Shown here: positions 35,856-46,596 of the stretch, piece by piece
Layout of the letters: every line of letters begins with the position of its first letter
Position numbering within the stretch: position 1 is the first letter of the stretch
Source of the DNA: Lytechinus pictus
Taxonomy: Eukaryota > Echinodermata > Echinoidea > Temnopleuroida > Toxopneustidae
Assembly: GCF_037042905.1 (NCBI RefSeq)
Contig: NC_087252.1
Location: 14,999,201 to 15,063,200, forward strand
Length of the DNA stretch: 64,000 nt
Reading direction: 5' to 3'
Translations under genes and position numbers: made by a program
The notes under the pieces: generated by a model
The model's database searches: none
Told to the model about the DNA's origin: nothing
Seen by the model: the letters and a program-made list of their open reading frames with translations, nothing else

Positions 35856-36007
35856 TGGATCCAAGATATCTTCGTCACCTTGAGCATTCAGATGTTCTGC
35901 TATCTCGTCTAAGATGTCTGCTACTCTCGTGGTTCCTGTTGGCCTTCCTATCCCGGAACCTGCTCCTGCTCCTCCATCACTTGAACTGTTTGGAGGTGAG
36001 ATGGTAT
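35856..36007 (-). CDS. JAK: JAK exon: Gly/Ser-rich JH2-JH1 linker
   Basis: 152 nt between CCACACAG and GTGAGTAT. It encodes SPPNSSSDGGAGAGSGIG, a flexible segment, and then TRVADILDEIAEHLNAQGDE, which could form an amphipathic helix. It exits in phase 0 into the first JH1 exon. A 430-bp repeat ends about 18 nt below the donor. Confidence 0.82.
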
Positions 36008-36149
36008 CTGTGTGGAAAAGAATATTCCTAAGTTATTTCAAGTGGCAGAATTGACAAAATCCACTTTAACATGAAATTGGGTGATACTAAACCTATAAAG
36101 TGCTTGGAGGCAACACTCCAGTATATTAAAGCATCATGTAAAAAAAGAT

Positions 36150-36470
36150 CATCATCAATCATCATCATCATCATTATTATCATCACCATCATCATCATCA
36201 TCACTATTATCATCATCATCATCATCACCATCATTATCATCATCATCATCATCACTATCATTATCATCATCATCACTATCATTATCATCATCATCATCAC
36301 TATCATTATCATCATCATCAATCACTATCATTGTCATCATCATCATCACTATCATCCCCAACATCATCATCCTCATTATCATCATCATGATTATCATCAC
36401 TACTATTATAATTACTATTAATATTAGTGGTAGTGGTAGTAGTAGTAGTAGTAGTAGTAGAAGTAACAGC
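36150..36470 (+). repeat. (ATC)n / (AGT)n microsatellite
   Basis: About 320 bp of ATC, ATT and CAC trinucleotides ending in (GTA)n. Lies in the 1-kb intron between the two linker exons. Confidence 0.95.
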
Positions 36471-37045
36471 AGAAGTAGGTTACGCCCTTTGCTGCTATGT
36501 GAGGTAAAATCAGCAGATGTTTGCGCCAACAACGTTGTATCCAAAAGCAGCGCAGCATACGTGTACTGTGCATGTACTCATGTGCAGCGTGACTAGATAA
36601 TGAACGACACCTAAATTGCATCCATGATCTTTGTAGTAATGAGGATGGTGGCGAGTACAAAAACCATCCAACAGCTCTGGACATCAGGCACCTTGAGATT
36701 ATCATTGTAATGGTGATGATGTACTGGTCATACATGTAAAGAGTGTTATGCCCTACATACATGTATATATATTAAATCCCGTGTGCTGATTGGTTTAAAA
36801 AGAATCATGTAACCTTACATTTTCTCACTATTTTGTGATGATGTTGAAAATGAAATGCGTACCGAAGGACAATGACTATTCCGTGACGTCAATGATGGCA
36901 AAATTACTCTCGTAATGCCAGTCCAACCTCGGACGAATAATTTTAATAATCAAAGCCTGTATATTTGTATACTATACCACAGCCACTATTCTGCAACAAA
37001 CCACTTAAACATCACTTTATATGAAAAGGCCTGCAAATGTCTGAC

Positions 37046-37165
37046 CTCTTCGCTCATTGTCCACGTTATCGAGATCGGTATGGTCATCGTCTTCATCATC
37101 ACTCTCAGTGGGGATCATGGCGACTTCACCGTGATCACGGAACTCTGGTTTATCTCTTGATAATT
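37046..37165 (-). CDS. JAK: JAK exon: acidic JH2-JH1 linker
   Basis: 120 nt, acceptor CTTTCAG, donor GTCAGA (weaker than consensus). It encodes a 39-residue linker with a long acidic stretch (ESDDEDDDHTDLDNVDNE). There is no fold signature. The phases match both neighbouring exons, which supports a real exon, but it has no counterpart I recognise in vertebrate JAKs. The weak donor makes alternative splicing plausible. Confidence 0.78.
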
Positions 37166-37450
37166 CTGAAAGATATCAATAATAAGAATACATGTGAATT
37201 ATGAAGTGCCGAACCCACTCTGCAGAGTGCTAAAGGCGCATAGACATTAGGAGGTGAAGGTTTTAAAAACATTTTTGGACTCAAATTGTTTGCTTCACAC
37301 CAGAAGGGACTTAGGGGTAATTCTTGCGATTCAGTTTTTATCATGCCCTTTTGAATTTGTGATATTTTAAGGTTTACTTGAAATTTTGAAATAATTTTGC
37401 ATCAATGGACAGCCGACAATGTACTCGTTCAATATTTGTAATGAAAATTT

Positions 37451-37515
37451 ATCATCATCATCATCATCGCCATCACCATCACCATCATCGCCATCATCAT
37501 CATCATCAACATCAT
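37451..37515 (+). repeat. (ATC)n microsatellite
   Basis: About 65 bp of ATC/ACC units in the intron next to the acidic linker exon. Confidence 0.9.
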
Positions 37516-37730
37516 TATAAACATAGTCTTTATCACCAAGTGTGCCAACCAGGGAAAAAATTATATGGGGGTTCAGGGCAATTTCTCACCCAAAATGCTT
37601 TTAAAAAAGCCCTGGAAAGTGCCCATTCAATGCAATGTTCATTCCAATGTTCAAAATGCAGGATGTACATTAGACTGTGAAAAGTAGCCCCCAAAAAATA
37701 CTAATATGAGTTTTTTTGCCTGGTACCTAC

Positions 37731-37881
37731 CGAGAAGATTGTGGATGTCCCTAAGAACGCCTCTACATGGCGGTCTATTGGAAGGTATGTGAGACCAGCA
37801 AGATTCCATGATTCTCATGAGGACATTTGGACAGTCCTCAGGCGGATCTAACCGTACTCCATTAAGGTAATTATACTTTAC
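37731..37881 (-). CDS. JAK: JAK exon: end of pseudokinase C-lobe
   Basis: 151 nt beginning in phase 0 after TTTGTAG. It encodes LDPPEDCPNVLMRIMESCW followed by SNRPPCRGVLRDIHNLL, the helix G-I segment of kinase folds (the CW...RP motif). Donor GTAGGT; leaves one base of a Glu codon. It completes JH2. Confidence 0.9.
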
Positions 37882-37929
37882 CTACAAACAATACAAAATG
37901 ATGAACATTGTTAGGGCATGTTCAATATC

Positions 37930-38120
37930 CAGGGGTGTGAGTGGTCTGTGGTCACAAATAAAAAGATCTGAAAAAAGCTGAAGAGTGCTGAAAAAGTCTG
38001 AAATAGAAAGAGCTCCCATACATTTTGTACAGAGGGAAGCCAAAATAAGCTGAAATTAAGCTGAAAATAAAAACCAAAAAAATCTGAAATCAGATAAAAA
38101 TCTGAACTCTCACACCCCTG
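37930..38120. mobile_element. MITE with CAGGGGTGTGAG termini, copy 1
   Basis: CAGGGGTGTGAG and CTCACACCCCTG are perfect inverted ends, flanked by the 6-bp direct repeat AATATC. Internal AGCTGAAA / CTGAAAT words repeat. About 190 bp; second copy at 57017. Confidence 0.85.
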
Positions 38121-38309
38121 AATATCGATTTCATATTTAAACAGCAACGTGAAGAACAATTACAATTACATGATCAGTGATGCACCGTTCAAGGTCGGAA
38201 ATTTAATGCTGATTACAGGTATATTTTCTTTGAATTCCCCACTCTCAAAAACTAATATCTGCGCAGTATACACTTCGAGAGGACATTTAAAACTATCTTC
38301 ACTGGGCTA

Positions 38310-38930
38310 TATTTAATAAAACCAGTATATACTGGGGGGGGGTCCATTTGACCCCCCCCCCCCCAGATCTCGGCCGCTGATCGCGTGATCGACGCGAAAA
38401 TTAGCATGCGCGTAGAGCCGGATGTAAACTACAAGACTGTATGGTAAAATTAAAAAAAATTAATTCTTTATATTTTATATTTTATTAATTAATTATGCAA
38501 ATAAGCGTAGAAATTTGCCATAAATTTTGTTTTTTGTGTATGTTTTTGCCTTTACCTCAATTTATATAACTAGAAGAATGCTAATTTTTGGTTGGAGTAT
38601 CAATTATTACATTTCTAACAAATATCTACAAAAAATAGCAAAAATACAATTAAGTTCTTATATATTTTATTGTTTTTTTTAATTCTTACGTATTTCTTTG
38701 TTTTTCAAACCTTTGTTTTTTATTGTTTTTTCCAATGAACTTTGTCGGGGACCCTTCTGCGATCATAAATAGCATAACATTAATCCATTTAAATCAACAA
38801 AAGTAAAAATAATCATACATCTACGATTTTTGGTTGAAAAACACAATTTGCATTGACTTTGTACACAGAATCACGTTTTTGAGCCCCCCCCCCCCCAGTT
38901 TAATAAGGGTTAAGTCTAAACTCAATTGTG
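38310..38930. repeat. Possible element bounded by C-tracts
   Basis: TTTAATAAAACCAG followed by a G/C tract at 38310-38365, and a C tract followed by CAGTTTAATAAGGGTTAAGT at 38885-38925, suggest related ends. A CG-rich patch (CGCGTGATCGACGCG) lies near 38385. No gene seen. Confidence 0.35.
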
Positions 38931-39998
38931 TTCAGTGTCGTAATCGCGATGCTGAAGGTCGTCAAATCTAGGTTGATTATTTCAAAACGTACCTTTTTCC
39001 TCTGAATTGATATCTTAAAGACGTAAACCAAACCAGATATTTTATTTTAAATCGGGCACAAAATCGCAAATATATCATGTAAAACACATTTTCATTTCAT
39101 ATCCTCCATTCATAATTGTTTTCAAGGGCACAGACATTCACATGAGCTAAAAATGTATAGGAATAGCAGCATGCACTTTTGAGGGGATTTACCAATTTAT
39201 CTAAATATAGGCTCTAACATTTGTGACAGATACATGTAGACTGATAACATTTGGGTCCCTTTCGACTGTTTCACAATCTGATTCTGGAACAACTAGCCTT
39301 TTGCTCATTTTCAGAAAATGTAAATGAAAAGTTATTTTCATTTGAGGTTGAAAGTAGAAACAATACTGTATAAACAATAGTTAGATGACTGCAAGCCTAT
39401 ATTTAAAAGAAAAGGGCAAACTGGTTTCAAATCATAGCCAATTCTATGATAGCAATGACATCATGACAACCGAATATGTAGTTTGCTTTTATTCTTATAA
39501 AGATAGTAGCATAGTCGCAGATTCGGACAAAATTATTCCTACAACGATTTAGAACTTTGCACGGATGTTCCATTTTCAATATTTGCATCAAATTTTATGT
39601 TTCGTTCAGAAATCGGGTCACAGACCCATCATGAGCAAACCTGCCAACCTCTGGGAATGAAAAAATGTACTCTGTGATGAAAAAAATGTATTATTCCCCA
39701 AACAAAGTGCATTTCATGATAAAATGTGTGGCACACTCGCTCATCGCGGCGCTCAAGCTGCATGCAAGCTAAAATGCACACTGCTCTTGCAGATGAAAAA
39801 AAACCATTGAAACATGTGTATATCTCACCCTGGTTTTAACAAAATGATTGAAAAAAAAAAAAGTTACCTGAAATTACATTGATCTAGTAACCATATTCGT
39901 GTAAGTTTTATAAAATAGAGACATATATATATATATAGAGATGATTTTTTTTTTACAAAAACATATTTTTAAAAGAAACAAGTGGAATGCCTCTGGCC

Positions 39999-40872
39999 GT
40001 CTCACCTGCATCACGCGATTCAATATAGCAGCAGTGCTGATTTTGAAAACTACTATAACTCGCACAAGATGTTCAGTGATACTTGGTTACTCGTATTTCC
40101 ACGTTTTATGAACTAGACCAATACACTTATAGAGATATGATGGCAATTCAACAAATACCCCCAACGTGGCCAAAGTTCTTTGACCTTACATGACCTTTGA
40201 CCTTGATCATGTGACCTGAAACTCGCACAGGATGTTCAGTGATACTTGATTACTCTTATGTCCAAGTTTTATGAACTAGACCAACACACTTTCAAATTTA
40301 TGGCTGTAATTCAACAAATACCCCAATTTGGCCAAAGTTCATTGACCCTAAATGACCTTTGACCTTGATCATGTGACCTGAAACTTGCACAGGATGTTCA
40401 GTAATACTTGATTACTATTATGTCCAAGTTTCATGAATCAGATCCATAAACTTTCAAAGTTATGATGGTAATTCAACAGATACCCCCAATTCGGCCAAAG
40501 TTCATTGACCCTAAATGACCTTTGACCTTGGTCATGTGACGTGAAACTCATGCAGGATGTTCAGTGATACTTGATTAACCTTATGTGTAAGTTTCATGAA
40601 CTAGGTCCATATATTTTCTAAGTTATGATGGCATTTCAAAAACTTAACCTTAGGTTAAGATTTTGATGTTGATTCCCCCAACATGGTCTAAGTTCATTGA
40701 CCCTAAATGACCTTTGACCTTGGTCATGTGACATGAAACTCAGGCAGGATGTTCAGTAATACTTGATTAACCTTATGGCCAAGTTTCATGAACTAGGTCC
40801 ATATACTTTCTAAGTTATGCTGTCATTTCAAAAACTTAACCTCAGGTTAAGATTTGGTGTTGACGCCGCCGC

Positions 40873-40903
<31 letters not shown>

Positions 40904-40971
40904 GCCGTCACCGTCGCCGTCGCCGTCGGAAAAGCGGCGCCTATAGTCTCACTCTGCTATGCAGGTGAGAC
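39999..40971. mobile_element. Nested transposon with DR1-bearing internal tandem repeat
   Basis: GTCTCACCTGCAT and ATGCAGGTGAGAC are perfect 13-bp inverted ends. The interior is a tandem array of 160-190-bp units, each with TGACCTTTGACCTT, then a (GCC/GTC)n block at 40862-40930 and AAAAGCGGCGCCTATAGTCT. Non-coding. Sits within another MITE. Confidence 0.8.
40862..40930 (+). repeat. (GCCGTC)n repeat
   Basis: About 70 bp of GCC/GTC trinucleotides near the right end of the nested transposon; makes an Ala/Val frame that is not a gene. Confidence 0.9.
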
Positions 40972-41094
40972 AAAAACGTACTGCCGTATTTTGGTTAGAA
41001 AAACGTAATACGCCAAAAACGTACTGGTTGGCAGGTCTGCTTTAGCCTCACCTTCATCCCTGGCAGGTAAAAATGAATGTGAGTTATCACATAC

Positions 41095-41233
41095 CTGATC
41101 ATCACTTAGTTTATCTTCTGGTATGGCTCCATGTGACATTATTTGCCAAAGTGTGATAGCGTAGCTGAATTTATCACCTGCATATGTTGGTTCAGAGTTG
41201 GTGGCTAACAGCTCAGGGGCAGTCCAACGTGCC
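41095..41233 (-). CDS. JAK: JAK exon: pseudokinase activation segment to helix F
   Basis: 139 nt. It completes the Arg codon, then encodes ARWTAPELL (APE motif region, with TAPE), YAGDKFSYAITLWQIMSHG (helix F; DKFSYA parallels DVWSFG) and PEDKLSDDQ. Acceptor TATTTACAG, donor GTATGTG, phase 0 exit. A composite transposon ends 55 nt below the donor at 41039. Confidence 0.92.
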
Positions 41234-41279
41234 CTGTAAATAGAAAAATAAGGGTAATTTTAACATACTAGCAGCATCA

Positions 41280-41485
41280 ACGTCATGATCATCACCATCG
41301 TCATCACTATCATCACCATCATCATCATTATCACCATCATCATCATCATCATCACCACCATCATCATCATCATCTTTATTATCATCATCATTATCACAAT
41401 CATCATCATCATCATCACTATCATTACCTTCATCATCACAATCATCATCATCATCATCACCATCACCACCATCAGCATCATCCAA
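41280..41485 (+). repeat. (ATC)n microsatellite filling a short JAK intron
   Basis: About 205 of the 285 intronic bases between the exons at 41095-41233 and 41519-41667 are ATC/ACC repeats. Confidence 0.95.
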
Positions 41486-41518
41486 CTGTCAATGTACTTG
41501 ATGATGATGATATCTTAC

Positions 41519-41667
41519 CTTTGTAATTTAGCGTGATTTTTCATATCTAAGCTGTGATAATACGCTCCAAGCATGGGATCGGCTAACTTGATGATGATAT
41601 CTGGAGCAGAACGGGACACCAGGACGTTATGTGCACTCACGTTACCATGGGCGTATCGTTTTGTTTC
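41519..41667 (-). CDS. JAK: JAK exon: pseudokinase catalytic-loop region
   Basis: Acceptor ATACAG, donor GTAAGATA. YAHGNVSAHNVLV replaces the active HRDLAARN loop: Asp is changed to Asn, the hallmark of JAK JH2. IIIKLADPMLG replaces DFG. This exon therefore encodes a catalytically crippled but probably nucleotide-binding pseudokinase core. It leaves on the second base of an Arg codon. The 285-nt intron that follows is mostly an ATC microsatellite. Confidence 0.95.
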
Positions 41668-41936
41668 CTGTATAACAAAAAATCCATACAGAATTTCACA
41701 GCCCTACCATTGGCATACAATAAATTTGCATTTGACTATATGACTACAGTCCCAGTTTCCTAAAAAAGTAACTTCTGTGTTCTTTCATTTCTAAACATTA
41801 GCTTCTGCGTTCGTCATCGACATTTCATTTCACGGTTTATGCCAGCAACATAATGAAGTTACTGAATATCAAAGATTTGCAGTATTCCGGTAAAACATGT
41901 TCAGAACAATTGTAGATACGTGTAGCAAAAGATCTA

Positions 41937-42590
41937 GGAAAACCTATGAGTATTTTGATAATTAAACCTAGGTTTAACCCAGTCTAAACTAGAGTTTTAA
42001 ACCACACTTCTATGGAATACAGAGCTTCACAAGATTCCTTCCATACTAATGGCTAGTACGATATATCACTTAATTTGTTAAGATTTGTGATATTCTTTTA
42101 TTTTTCTATTATTCCCATTTCACGATTCAATAATCTTTCTTTCTTTTTTTCTTGCAGTGCTCAGGATAAGAATAAGTTTTAATTGGTGAATGGCTTGACA
42201 AGTGGCACTCCATAAAAGTGAGGTCTAAGTTAAGCCAGGTTGAATTAAACCAGGCTATCAGAACACCATCCCCTTTTTGCCCCCCTCCCCCCCCCCCCTC
42301 CCTTCCTTTGCATTCTCTCTTTACAACCTGCAATATTTTGTGTAAGAGTATTTATTTATTTGATGTATGTCTTGGGAGCGCATGCCTCCAGGCAACAGTG
42401 CTGAATTTCTTTTTTATGCCCCCTGACCTACATGCCGGTCCCACATTTCTTTGCATGTTCGTATACTGTAATTGTTTTTTCTGATGTAACATGTATCCAC
42501 TTTTTTATATTGGTCGAATGAATAATGACAATAATTGTAATAATGAATATACACTCACTGCAGTATGCAGTGAGTGTATATGATTTGGAA
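41937..42590. other. Intron stretch with degenerate foldback, nothing coding
   Basis: Words such as TAAACCTAGGTTTAACCCAG and AAGTTAAGCCAGGTTGAATT recall the MITE at 50142. A short inverted pair ATATACACTCACTGCA / TGCAGTGAGTGTATAT at 42547-42579 forms a perfect 16-bp stem. Pyrimidine-rich patch near 42270. Confidence 0.45.
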
Positions 42591-42599
42591 ACCGAGAAC

Positions 42600-43398
42600 A
42601 AGAGCTCCAATGCATTCATGAGTTGTTGATAAGCAAAAGTAAGTTGAGTAGTAGAACCGAGTCTTCAACTAATTAGGGCTAGCATCGTATTGCACTCATC
42701 TACAATTCGTGCCATATTGGCTCTAACTTGTGGAAAGTTTTGGTCTGATTGCTTACCCGTACTCCAATATGGTAAGTTGTAGTAAGTTGACATATACATG
42801 TAAGACCCGAGTCTTCAACTAATTAGGGCTGGCATCGTATTGCACTCATCTACAATTCGTACAATATAGGCTCTAACTTGTGGAATATCCCTGGTATCTC
42901 AGCCTTTCTATATAACATAACTATGCAATGCTCATTGGTAGAAGTATCAGAGTCATATAACATAAAATCATTAGGCTTATATTTCAATTGATTACACACA
43001 ACAATTACTGAAATCAATTAAAAAAATTAGCGCCACAATCAATCGCTAAGCTCTAAGTTTTGGTCCGATTGCTTACCCGTACTCCAATATGGTAAGTTGT
43101 AGTAAGTTGACATGTAAGACCCGAGTCTTCAACTAATTAGGGGCCAACATCACATTGCCCTCATCCACAATTTGTGCAACATTGACTCAAACTCGTGGAA
43201 CATCTCTGGTATCTGAGCCATTCTACATTAACATACATGAAAATATGCAATGCTCACTAGTAAAAGTATAAGGGTCATGTATCATAAAGCTAAGCAATTG
43301 ATCGTTGGACTGATTTGTGCGATTGATCATACACAATATTCAATGCAATCAATCGCAGAAATCTGCCTCACAATCAATCGCTATGCTTTATGTTACGG
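42600..43398 (-). repeat. Three decayed tandem copies of a JAK exon 3' end and donor
   Basis: Blocks near 42605-42660, 42749-42830 and 43062-43140 resemble the 3' end of the exon at 43412-43624 and its flank: TACTCCAATATGGTAAGTTG and AGTAAGTTGACATGTAAGAC and CCGAGTCTTC versus TACTCCAGTGCATCCATAAG, CAGTAAGTTGGCTGG and CCGAGTCTTC. Minus-strand GAGTACGG then GTAAGC keeps a donor-like site. Units are about 310-340 bp. Confidence 0.75.
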
Positions 43399-43411
43399 GC
43401 CGATTGCCTAC

Positions 43412-43624
43412 CAAGTACTCCAGTGCATCCATAAGTTGATAAGCTGCAGTAAGTTGGCTGGTTACACCGAGTCTTCTCCCTTCACCCATCCTGCGCATGT
43501 ACCTGTCTAACGAACCCTCCGAAGCGTACTGCATAACCAGCTTATAGCCGCCACCGATCCCCTCAAAACGGATTATATGACTGTGTTCCCATGAGGCCAT
43601 CTGGTCGACGGATTGGCTGAATTT
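43412..43624 (-). CDS. JAK: JAK exon: pseudokinase helix C to helix E
   Basis: A 213-nt phase-0 exon (71 residues) with acceptor TTTGTAG and donor GTAGGC. MASWEHSHIIRFEGI corresponds to the end of helix C and beta-4; LVMQYASEGSLDRYM is the hinge and helix D; AAYQLMDALEYL is helix E. No helix-C glutamate in the canonical position is evident, as expected for a pseudokinase. Its 3' end and donor recur as degenerate copies between 42600 and 43398. Confidence 0.92.
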
Positions 43625-43904
43625 CTACAAAGTACAGAAGAAATTCCCAGGAGGATTAGGGAGTGAGATACAGAATGGACACATTCGATTGAATACAATC
43701 AATGAGTGATTGGACAATGATGAAAGGTGATGTGTGTGTTTGAGTTTTGTCAGACGTGTATCAATCAGAAATGATTATTTACGTCTGGGACCGACCTTTA
43801 ACGTCACCATCCGAAAGACGTGACCAGGGCTCGAACCTCTGCATCAATTTGTAACTTCCCCACAGCTTGGATTACAGGCGCACGCCACAACGCCCAGTTA
43901 AGGT

Positions 43905-44645
43905 GATGGGACTGGTGATGGGACTGGTATTGGTGTACATATAAGTAGTTGTTGTGTTAAAGTTACTGTTTCAATGAAGTGTTGGTATTGGTATTGACGC
44001 TGGTATTGATGCTGGTGTTGATGCTGGTGTTGGTGACGGTGTTAGTTTTGAAGCTATAGCTAGTGCTGGAGTTGGTATTGGTGTTGATGCTGGTATTGGT
44101 ATAGTTCTTGGTGTTTAAGCTGGTGTTGGTGTTGATTCTGGTGTTGGCATTGGCACTGGTGTTGGTGTTAGTTTTGAAGCTACCGCTAGTGCTGGGGTTG
44201 GTATTGGCGTTGATATTGGCATTGCTATTGTTCTTGGTGTTTAAGCTGGTGTTGGTGTTGATTCTGGTGTTGGTATTGATGCTGGTGTTGGAGTTGATAC
44301 TGGTGTTGACATTGACACTGTTGTTGGTGATGGTGTTGATATTGGCATTGGTATTGTTCTTGGTGTTTATGCTGGGTGATGGTATCAATTCTGGTGTTGG
44401 TGATGGTGTTAATTTGGAAGCTATCACTAGTGCTAGTGTTGGTATTGAAGTTTATGTTGGTCTCCGTGCTAATTCTGGTGTTGTTATTGGTGTCGATCCT
44501 GGGGTTGGTATTGCTGTTGGTGGTTTAAGTATTGGTGTCAACTATGGTGTTGGTGTTTCTGTTGGAGTTGATGCTGCTATCAGGGTTTCTGTGCTGGTAT
44601 TGGACACGGTTTTTTTGTTCAAAGTTTTGGTGTTGGTTACTGCAG
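43905..44645 (+). repeat. GGTGTT/GGTATT minisatellite
   Basis: About 740 bp of degenerate hexamer-type repeat (GGTGTTGATRCTGGTATT and variants). Long frames on both strands (Val/Leu-rich and Asn/Thr-rich) come from the repeat. It lies in the intron between two pseudokinase exons. Confidence 0.9.
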
Positions 44646-44794
44646 ATGCATTGTGTTGAAAACAATCTAATCTTATGAACCCAGGTCCAACCTTCAATCT
44701 CTCAACACAAAATCAAACATTTGTTATTTTCTTCTACAATCAAAGAAATATACACCAAGAGTGATTGAAATACCATGAATTAAACATGTGACCA

Positions 44795-45245
44795 ACCACC
44801 CCAAAACCACCAAGTTGCCATGGAAGGTGCTCTGTTAATAGCCAATCAATTGTAAATTGGTCTTCAAAAAGCCAAAATTCAAAACTTAGCTTGTCTGAAG
44901 GGGTGTTTCCTCATCTTTATACTATAAAAATTTGGAGTTGTGAAGTCGAAAAGAAAACAAGATACAAGAGTTTCTTTGACACAAATTTTGGAGACTGCTT
45001 GGAAGTTTCATTGAAATTTCAGTGTGCACACCTCATGCTTGAGTGAACACAAACTTCAAACATTATTTTTCTCCTTATTTTCTGAAGCTTTCTCTTTGTT
45101 TTCTCTGCATTCAATCAAGTATTTGAGTTGATGAAGTTTGACAAATCATACATCATTTTAAAGCTTAGGATGTGCTTGTTCAAACTCAACAAAAATCTCT
45201 AAAGTTCATTTAGGGTGACTTATTGTTGGTTTTTGGGTGGCTCAT
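44795..45245. repeat. Interspersed repeat (inverse of 3180-3425)
   Basis: CACCCCAAAACCACCAAG at the left and TTGGTTTTTGGGTGGCTC at the right give it a foldback layout; the interior shares TCATGCTTGAG and CTTGGAAGTTTCATTGAAAT with 3180-3425 in inverse orientation. Confidence 0.55.
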
Positions 45246-45344
45246 CACATACATGTATGTGTAAACATAATACATCATGTGCATCCTATTTCTCTACATG
45301 TATATGATTCGACTTCATGTTTATGAACCAAATTTTTTATTTGA

Positions 45345-45745
45345 CCTCCAAGTCATGGTCTTAGTCTTGACCATAATCTTGGTCTGAGTCTTGGTTTAAA
45401 TCTTGGTCTAAGGAGATGGTCTGCTTCTTAGATAGTCTCATATCACATAATCAAACCCAGTTGCTGTACTAATTATTTGGTATTCTTGCCATTTATTCTA
45501 CACTGTACCTGGTCCAATGCCAACTTTCTATAATTTTCATTTAGATTAGGACTTAGACCAAGGCTTAGACCAAGACTCAGAACAAGACTTGGACCAAGGT
45601 GTATATCATTCACTTAGTGAATGTAAACTGAGATACCGACCTGTTGAACGGTCCCAAGTTTCTCTAATTTTCATTTAGATTAGGACTTAGACCAAGACTC
45701 AGACCAAGGCTTAGACCAAGACTCAGAACAAGACTTGGACCAAGG
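45345..45745. repeat. CTTGGTCTGAGT satellite in inverted blocks plus donor duplication
   Basis: CTTGGTCTGAGTCTTGG at 45345-45415 is the reverse complement of the CCAAGACTCAGACCAAGG blocks at 45545-45600 and 45675-45745. The two right-hand blocks are direct copies; the first is followed by a decayed copy of the neighbouring exon's 3' end (CCTGTTGAACG near 45640). Confidence 0.7.
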
Positions 45746-45759
45746 TGTATATCATTCAC

Positions 45760-46004
45760 CTGTTGAACGATCTGAGGAGCATCCATCTTGGGGCACTTGA
45801 TGGCTACCGTTGTGATGCGAGTCTTGTTCCCGACCTTCTTCCTCAGATCTGCTTTCCAAACCTGCGTGAAGGTACCTTCCCCAAGGAGGATCAGATCCTT
45901 GGATAGACTGTCCTCCGGGATCCATCTGATCATCGGTCCAACGTCTGGTTGAGGCGGCAGATCTTCCTTCAACGCCGAGCGATCAAAGATACGCAATGCT
46001 TTAT
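45760..46004 (-). CDS. JAK: JAK exon: SH2-JH2 linker and pseudokinase N-lobe
   Basis: Encodes 81 whole residues between TTTGTGCAG and GTGAATGA. It begins with a linker, then IRWIPEDSLSKDLILLGEG, the entry into JH2. LGEGTFTQVWKADL matches the JAK pseudokinase glycine loop, in which GTFT is diagnostic, and VAIKCPK holds the beta-3 lysine. It ends in phase 0. The intron just downstream contains a duplicated copy of the donor region (near 45640). Confidence 0.92.
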
Positions 46005-46596
46005 CTGCACAAAGATGGAATAATTCAACTTCGATCAGTCCAAAATAGGCAATGTTTTATCTTTTTTTATCTTCATCATTTTAATCTTATATCCTTCGAA
46101 TCACAAATATTTGATCCTCATTGTTGATTTTTTTTTTTTGTCCTGCCATTACTAAACCAATTTAATATTTTGATATGAACAGGCATGAGACTGAGAAATA
46201 GCAAGAAATAGGAAAATTGTTGCTTGTAAAAAAGCACAATGACCAAACCTTCTGGGGGTGGATATAATATTTTTTGATTTATGTTATAATGCATTTGAAG
46301 ATCATATTTTCAATGTGCAGATTACCAGACACGAAGTATCGTCTTTTCTGGGGATTTATTCATAAATTTTCTGATATTTCTCACATTATCCCCATCAGGA
46401 ACAGTAGTTCCTGAAATAATCAAATGTTTCGAAAGAATGGTTGATTTTCACTTGATTTCAACATTTAAAAGAGATCCTGGCAATCTCCCAGAAAATAAAA
46501 TCTGTGAAAACTTTTCTTTCATTCTTCATTTCAAAATCCATTATTAGAAATGTGTGGATTAATGGGGGAGATTTTCTGCCTGATTGAAACTTTATT

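Larger units (their letters stand above)
39636..41039. mobile_element. MITE with CAAACCTGCCAACC termini, interrupted copy
   Basis: Left and right parts match the intact 416-bp copy at 14231; the sequence between is a second transposon (39999-40971). A nested insertion is therefore directly visible by comparison of the two copies. Confidence 0.8.

Noticed and set aside
36028..36544. Ile/Met/Asp-rich open frames
   Set aside because: ATC microsatellite read in several frames.
43963..44659. Val/Leu-rich 183-codon frame and Asn/Thr-rich 154-codon frame
   Set aside because: Both arise from the GGTGTT minisatellite in an intron; opposite strands are equally open.
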